From: Coleophoma eucalyptorum
Lineage: Eukaryota; Ascomycota; Leotiomycetes; Helotiales; Dermateaceae
NCBI GenBank assembly: GCA_026120035.1
Contig: JALRME010000021.1
Location: 124,001-188,000 of the forward strand
Length of the DNA stretch: 64,000 nt
Direction of reading: 5' to 3'
This document shows positions 59,701 through 64,000 of this stretch, piece after piece. The notes beneath the pieces were generated by a model. It was not told the origin of the DNA and did no database searches. It saw only the letters and a program-made list of their open reading frames with translations. Positions within the stretch are counted from its first letter, which is position 1. The number at the start of each line of letters is the position of its first letter. Position numbers and translations under genes: made by a program.

Positions 59701-60670
59701 CGACTCCGCATTTCTCTGGATCACCAAGTATGACCACAGATTCCGCAAGCCCCGGGTTGCAAGGCACTGCAACCGGGAAAGAAATGTCTGCAGATTGCGG
59801 TGTCCATTTCGAAAACACTTGTGATCTAGTACTGGACATTTTGGGCAGTGGACAGTCTATTTTCAGGAGTTCCTGGTATGTTTGCACTGGCAATTGGCCA
59901 AGAACAGGTAGCTTGTCGCCCTCCATGGTCCCCTGGCGTTTTCAAGCTGTGCAGTAGGAACTGCTTTCATAATCGACGGCAACTCTTTTCTGCATGAGTT
60001 CGCAAGACTTTACAAATACAGACCTGATGGACGATCCACCCTGTGTTGGATCATGCATAGTATGACTGGCACCATCGAACTTTGGTGTGCAAAGGGACTT
60101 ATGTGATCTTGAGTCAATGGCTTTCAGCGAAGGCCTTCGCCGCCACGAACTGGGTTTATGGGAGGGATATGCAAGAACATTGTGGGGTTAAACCTCCCAA
60201 TTAGATGAAAGAGAAGCAATAAAAACGACTTTGATGCATTGTAAACATTGCCTTGCATGCTTTTCGAGGATAGTGGTAAGATGAAAGTTTTGGCGCTTGA
60301 AGTCGCTGGGGTGAAACTAGCAACTAGCAGAAGTGACTAAAGCAGCAGTTTGTGCTTGAAGAACCAAGTAACTACTTGAAATTCTTGGTGGCACAATTGT
60401 GACATGTCGAAAGAGTGTTTTGCAAATATGCTAAGTGAGAGGTGGCTAGCATTGTGCGAGAAAGAAATCAAGGTGTTGTCCTGCAAACTATATTAAATAT
60501 ATAATGTAGGATAAAATGGGATGGGGCGAGTTCTTCTGGGGAAGGTCGAGTGCACGAGCCACGTACAACGCGTCTCCCGCGAAGCTCAGCTCTACTCGAG
60601 AAGACCATCAGCGACTTGCGCCAGCGACCACTTCACGGGCACGAGCACCGATGAAGCTGATACCTCAGCA
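56717..60670. other. Gene-poor region right of the HET gene (4 kb)
   Basis: Only short open frames on both strands. One at 57673-57882(-) encodes a 69-residue protein with a Cys-rich end (CCYSCC...CPSC...C) and no signal peptide; it could be an exon of an unknown gene. Others at 57438-57713(-), 58387-58800(-), 58875-59246(+) and 59606-59957 have no recognised domain. No repeats, RNA genes or transposon parts are recognised. An ATG in frame with ARV1 occurs at 60521. Confidence 0.35.
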
Positions 60671-61689
60671 ATGCCCATCTGCATAGAATGTCGGTATCCC
60701 GTCAAGACACTATATACCGAATACGCTGGTGCAGGCGAGTCCAGCGGCCAAGGCGTGCGGTTGACAGTCTGCAAGAACTGCGGCCGCTTCTGTGATAAAT
60801 ATGTTGAGCATGATTTCGTGGTCTTGTTTATAGATCTGGTGTTGATTAAACCTCAAGTATGTATATGCGCAGGTGAGAGGAGGTGCCGCAGAGGCTAATG
60901 TGCGAAAGGTTTACAGACATTTACTCCATAATACTTTGATGCGAGAGAGGGACCAATTTGATGTAGGGAGAACATATCTAGCATCTGCAAGACTCACAAC
61001 TGAATACTGTGTAGCCATCTATCATACGTCTTGGAGTCTTACTATTGCTTTTTGACGTTTATCTTACCTGGGCACGGATTGAAAAGCAGACGACTGTCAA
61101 TCTCACGGAAAATCATAGTAACAATGTCTTACGACTTGCGGAACAGCCAATAGTGGTCCAATATGTGTTCTTCTGTATGTGATGTTCTTATATTGAACTG
61201 CTACGACACTGCTAACGGTTCACAGTAATCCTCTGTGCTGTCTCAACCCTATCCTTTCATATGTCGATTCGCTTCCTGACATCCTCTCCCTTTTCGCCCC
61301 TAAAGCTATTCGGCCTACTTCCCTTCTATCCTCGACCGAACTCTGTCAGTACTGCACTATTGGTGTCGTCGTCTACAAAGCTCTTTCCGATCCTCATGGT
61401 CATCTGGGAGTATGATGTTCCTGCAGCAGCAAGGTCACTGGGTTGGGCAGTCGTGGCAAATAATGTAGAAGCATTAAAGATTCTACTTGATTGTGGCTAT
61501 GGCACGGCTGCTATACTGGCAACGGTTGGAGCTATATCTCGATGGTTGGTGGGACGTGGAATTTTATGGATTGTGGGCCTGGATGGCGTTGATACAGTAG
61601 GAGATTCGGGGGTTGCGGCGGATGGGAAAGCGTTATGGGCTTTAGTAGAATTAGGTAGGGAATGGGGTGGTAGATTGGGTCTTGGATAA
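60671..61689 (+). CDS. arv1: ARV1, sterol/GPI-intermediate transport protein
   Basis: Four exons (60671-60856, 60909-60962, 61015-61174, 61226-61689) give 287 residues. The ARV1 homology domain starts MPICIECRYPVKTLYTEY with a zinc-ribbon-like set Cys4, Cys7, Cys34, Cys37, followed by DKYVEHDFVVLFIDLVLIKPQ, and across introns VYRHLLHNTLMRERDQFD and PSIIRLGVLLLLFDVYLTWARIEKQ. Three or more hydrophobic segments follow. Arv1 is an ER membrane protein affecting sterol distribution and GPI mannosylation; Mcd4 in this window works in the same GPI pathway. An in-frame ATG 50 codons upstream exists, but family members begin a few residues before the first Cys. Introns are 51-52 bp. Confidence 0.92.
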
Positions 61690-61908
61690 CAATGAGGCTC
61701 TGTCATGCCTTTCTTTCCTGCTTCATTTCTCAGATGATGAATGATGAAATGCCGTCTAAATCCGTGACTTGTATTTGTATAACAAGCTAGGCCCGCTTGC
61801 GCCCTTTCGAATCCCATGCCTTATCAATACACGCAGCTTCTAGAAGCTGAGACCATCAACCTCAACGCCGAAATACATTCCCATACGCTGTGCAACATCC
61901 TCCACCAA
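61690..61908. other. Convergent spacer, arv1/vma9
   Basis: Short 3'-3' spacer with no features recognised. Confidence 0.5.
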
Positions 61909-62326
61909 CTAGATCTTATGCGCGAACTCCGGTCTCAAATCACCACGTCTCGGGACGATAAGAGGATGCCACTGTGCCATGAAAGTGATTGCTATGTCAA
62001 AATATGTCAGTCCTGGTCCTGGGCGTAGTAAAGCGCTGGGAATACTGCATACCCCACATAATATAACAACTTGCAAACGACAAGATCAAGGAGCTTCGCC
62101 AGATTCTGTAGTTCGTCAGTACAATGCCATGGCCGAATGTCAGAGATCTCGAGTCCATACGTCTGCGTCTCTCCCTTAGGTGAAAGGAACCATGCTGCAA
62201 CGGAGGCAAGCACGACAACAATGAGGCCGATGATGATAGCCCAGCTAGAATTGAGTCAGTCCCTGTCCTTGGAGAGCAGTATAGATGCATCTCTGAGATG
62301 CACGAGACAACATACCCGGTGGCCAT
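61909..62326 (-). CDS. vma9: V-type ATPase subunit e (Vma9)
   Basis: Four exons (62326-62316, 62244-62161, 62105-62053, 61991-61909) give 76 residues. The first coding exon is 11 nt. The spliced product reads MATGWAIIIGLIVVVLASVAAWF, then SPKGETQTIWRSSLILSFASCYIMWAITFMAQ and WHPLIVPRRGDLRPEF. Two transmembrane helices and the PRRxDLRPE end are typical of subunit e, part of the membrane Vo sector. Introns are 71, 55 and 61 bp. Because the gene is so fragmented, only short open pieces are visible without splicing. Confidence 0.9.
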
Positions 62327-64000
62327 TGTGGAGAAGATGGTAAAGCGTTGCTTGAACTACTTTGAAGGAGATGTTGGCAGCGTGCTGTACACCTCATAGC
62401 TTGGAGGCAGCTTCGTGATGTCGAGGTGCTTGATGACTCAGCAGACACGGGAAAACTATTTATCCGCCACAGCTTTCCGTAACAGACCTAAGCAGCTAAG
62501 TAAAGTACGAAGAGATGCAGTGACAAACAATTTTGATATTATTGGTATCAACTACGGTAAACAAATCGATTATTCCGAATTAAGTTTGCTCAAGAAGTCC
62601 TCCATCACTTCACCATGTCTAATCCCATGCTATTCCCGTGTCTGGTTTTGACAGGAACTCCAGTTGGCACAGACATGGCATGTCAGCACAGATGATCGTT
62701 GTGGTGCAAGCCAATGCCGAAAAGAACATGCTTACTATGTATCGATGATTGACAGCGTGGGTTGACATCGATTTAGAGTGCTCCAATTCAAGATAAGCCT
62801 GGTCCTTAGCAGTGCTTACAACGAACAGTGAGTAGCTCCTCAAGCTATACAGCTAGAAGATATTGCCCAGTAAAATTTCTTACTGCGATGAGATTAGGGT
62901 CTTTCGATCCAAGAGAAAGATAAACCTAGTGATAGGATGACTGGGCTGAAAGCTGTGCCCGTGTAAGTGAACATAGCCTTACACCTGTTGGCGAAAATAC
63001 AATTACGGATCCCGGGAAAAAGTTATGATCCACTTCTCTACCTTCTCCTGAGTCTCATTGGGTTTGTAAGTCAGAGCTATTACCTTCGTGCTAGTGCACT
63101 CTTGGCTTTGAGGATTCTTCCTTTGTGGCGCATACTCGATGCGGGATATTGTTTATCAAAATAGGAGAACAGAATACTGAATCCAACCAGACGGGTTTGT
63201 TTGAATATTTAAGAAGGTATGATAGGCATGCTGTTTCCATGTCAGTAACTCTAATTACAGACTTGTGCCTTGCATCTCTATTAACCGAGCAACCCACCAC
63301 CAAGCCCCCTGACCTGTACCTGACCAGTCCTGATATTAATTGGCCAGCAGCTACGGGTGACTGACGGACGTTACACGCAAACAAGCTTTGGCTGACGTGC
63401 GAATATACTTGGGAAACAAACGCTCGATAGTGGAGGACATGAGATGAAAAAGTCTACCATGCGCTGGCAACGGTTGATGTAGCAATATGGAGTATACGAT
63501 TGGATTTGGCAGTCTGGGGCGTGGGAATTCGAATCGCTGGAGCCATTTCCCCTTACGGTAATCCCTACCTCCTCTTACGACTTTGAATATTGTACTGGAA
63601 GTCACGGATGTCTCCTCGTTCGATTTGTGCCCACTGCAAACTCGAATTTCGAAGCGACAGCCACCGGTCTACTATTACAAGCGCAAACAGCCACAGTGTG
63701 AACAAGATGAGGCGGACAATGCATTGTATGCTCGAAAGGATTGGATTGTGGGTGGTCGAGGAGGAAACACACAAATGTAAACACGATTGAGTGATAAATA
63801 TATACGTCGTCTTAGAACTTGGTTATCGCAATATTTAATTGACAATACGGTTGCTCCTTATCTTTGCATTTACTGTACTGCAATATCTCTACCATCCTAT
63901 TCTGTATGTAGGTCTTGTTCGCCTCTCGGAGATTGAAGTATCCGTAATCTGCGGGTTGGTCCCTTGTAACGCGCCCTTAGCTAATCACCTCAACCACTTT
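62327..64000. other. Right-edge region without recognised genes
   Basis: Contains the vma9 promoter. Small open frames such as 63091-63384(-) and 63590-63790(+) (with one CxxC pair) have no recognised domain. No RNA gene is seen. Confidence 0.35.

Overview
The window is nuclear DNA of a filamentous ascomycete (Pezizomycotina). Short introns of about 46-65 bp with GT...AG ends and CTAAC/CTGAC-type branch sites interrupt most genes. The gene set is typically fungal: Zn2Cys6 regulators, a HET-domain gene, a carnitine acetyltransferase ending in AKL, and monopolin Pcs1/Csm1. Codon use and the class II-type peroxidase at the left edge would fit Leotiomycetes, but that placement is a guess. I rebuilt 26 complete gene models and one 5'-truncated gene. 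Every complete model gives a continuous frame, with total coding length divisible by three.

Layout. 1-0.9 kb: end of a heme peroxidase. 1.4-10.7 kb: cystathionine beta-lyase(-), Msp1(-), Pcs1/Csm1(+), GPI ethanolamine-phosphate transferase Mcd4(+). 12-17.8 kb: FarB/CTF1-beta-like Zn2Cys6 regulator(+) and a LysM protein(+). 18.9-25.7 kb: BAR protein(-), N-acetylglutamate synthase(-), a beta-hydroxyacid dehydrogenase(+), complex I 29.9 kDa subunit(-). 26.1-28.8 kb: a divergent Zn2Cys6 regulator(-)/ABM-barrel protein(+) pair. 28.9-35.6 kb: gamma-tubulin complex protein(-), Eaf7(+), carnitine acetyltransferase(+). 36-42 kb: small membrane protein(-)/mL44(+) and La protein(-)/uS4m(+), both divergent. 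42.4-51.8 kb: cyclase-associated protein CAP(-), Mak32-like PfkB protein(+), MCM3(-), a secreted carboxymuconate-cyclase-like propeller(-). 51.8-60.7 kb: gene-poor, with a single HET-domain gene(-). 60.7-62.3 kb: convergent ARV1(+) and V-ATPase subunit e(-). 62.3-64 kb: nothing recognised.

Most genes are housekeeping genes and are not a functional cluster. Several local regulatory links can be read from the DNA. The best candidate for an undescribed unit is the Zn2Cys6/ABM divergon: its shared promoter carries two nearly identical 15-bp palindromes of the CGG-N4-CCG type. The FarB-like gene carries an inverted pair of the FarA/FarB core hexamer in one of its own introns, and the same hexamer lies upstream of the carnitine acetyltransferase, a plausible target. 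The cystathionine beta-lyase promoter has a perfect CYS3 consensus. The MCM3 promoter has adjacent MCB and SCB elements.

Gene architecture also stands out. A 9-nt microexon lies next to a zinc cluster, one start codon sits on an exon of its own, CAP has two alternative N-termini, and Msp1 has a frame-preserving intron inside its membrane anchor.
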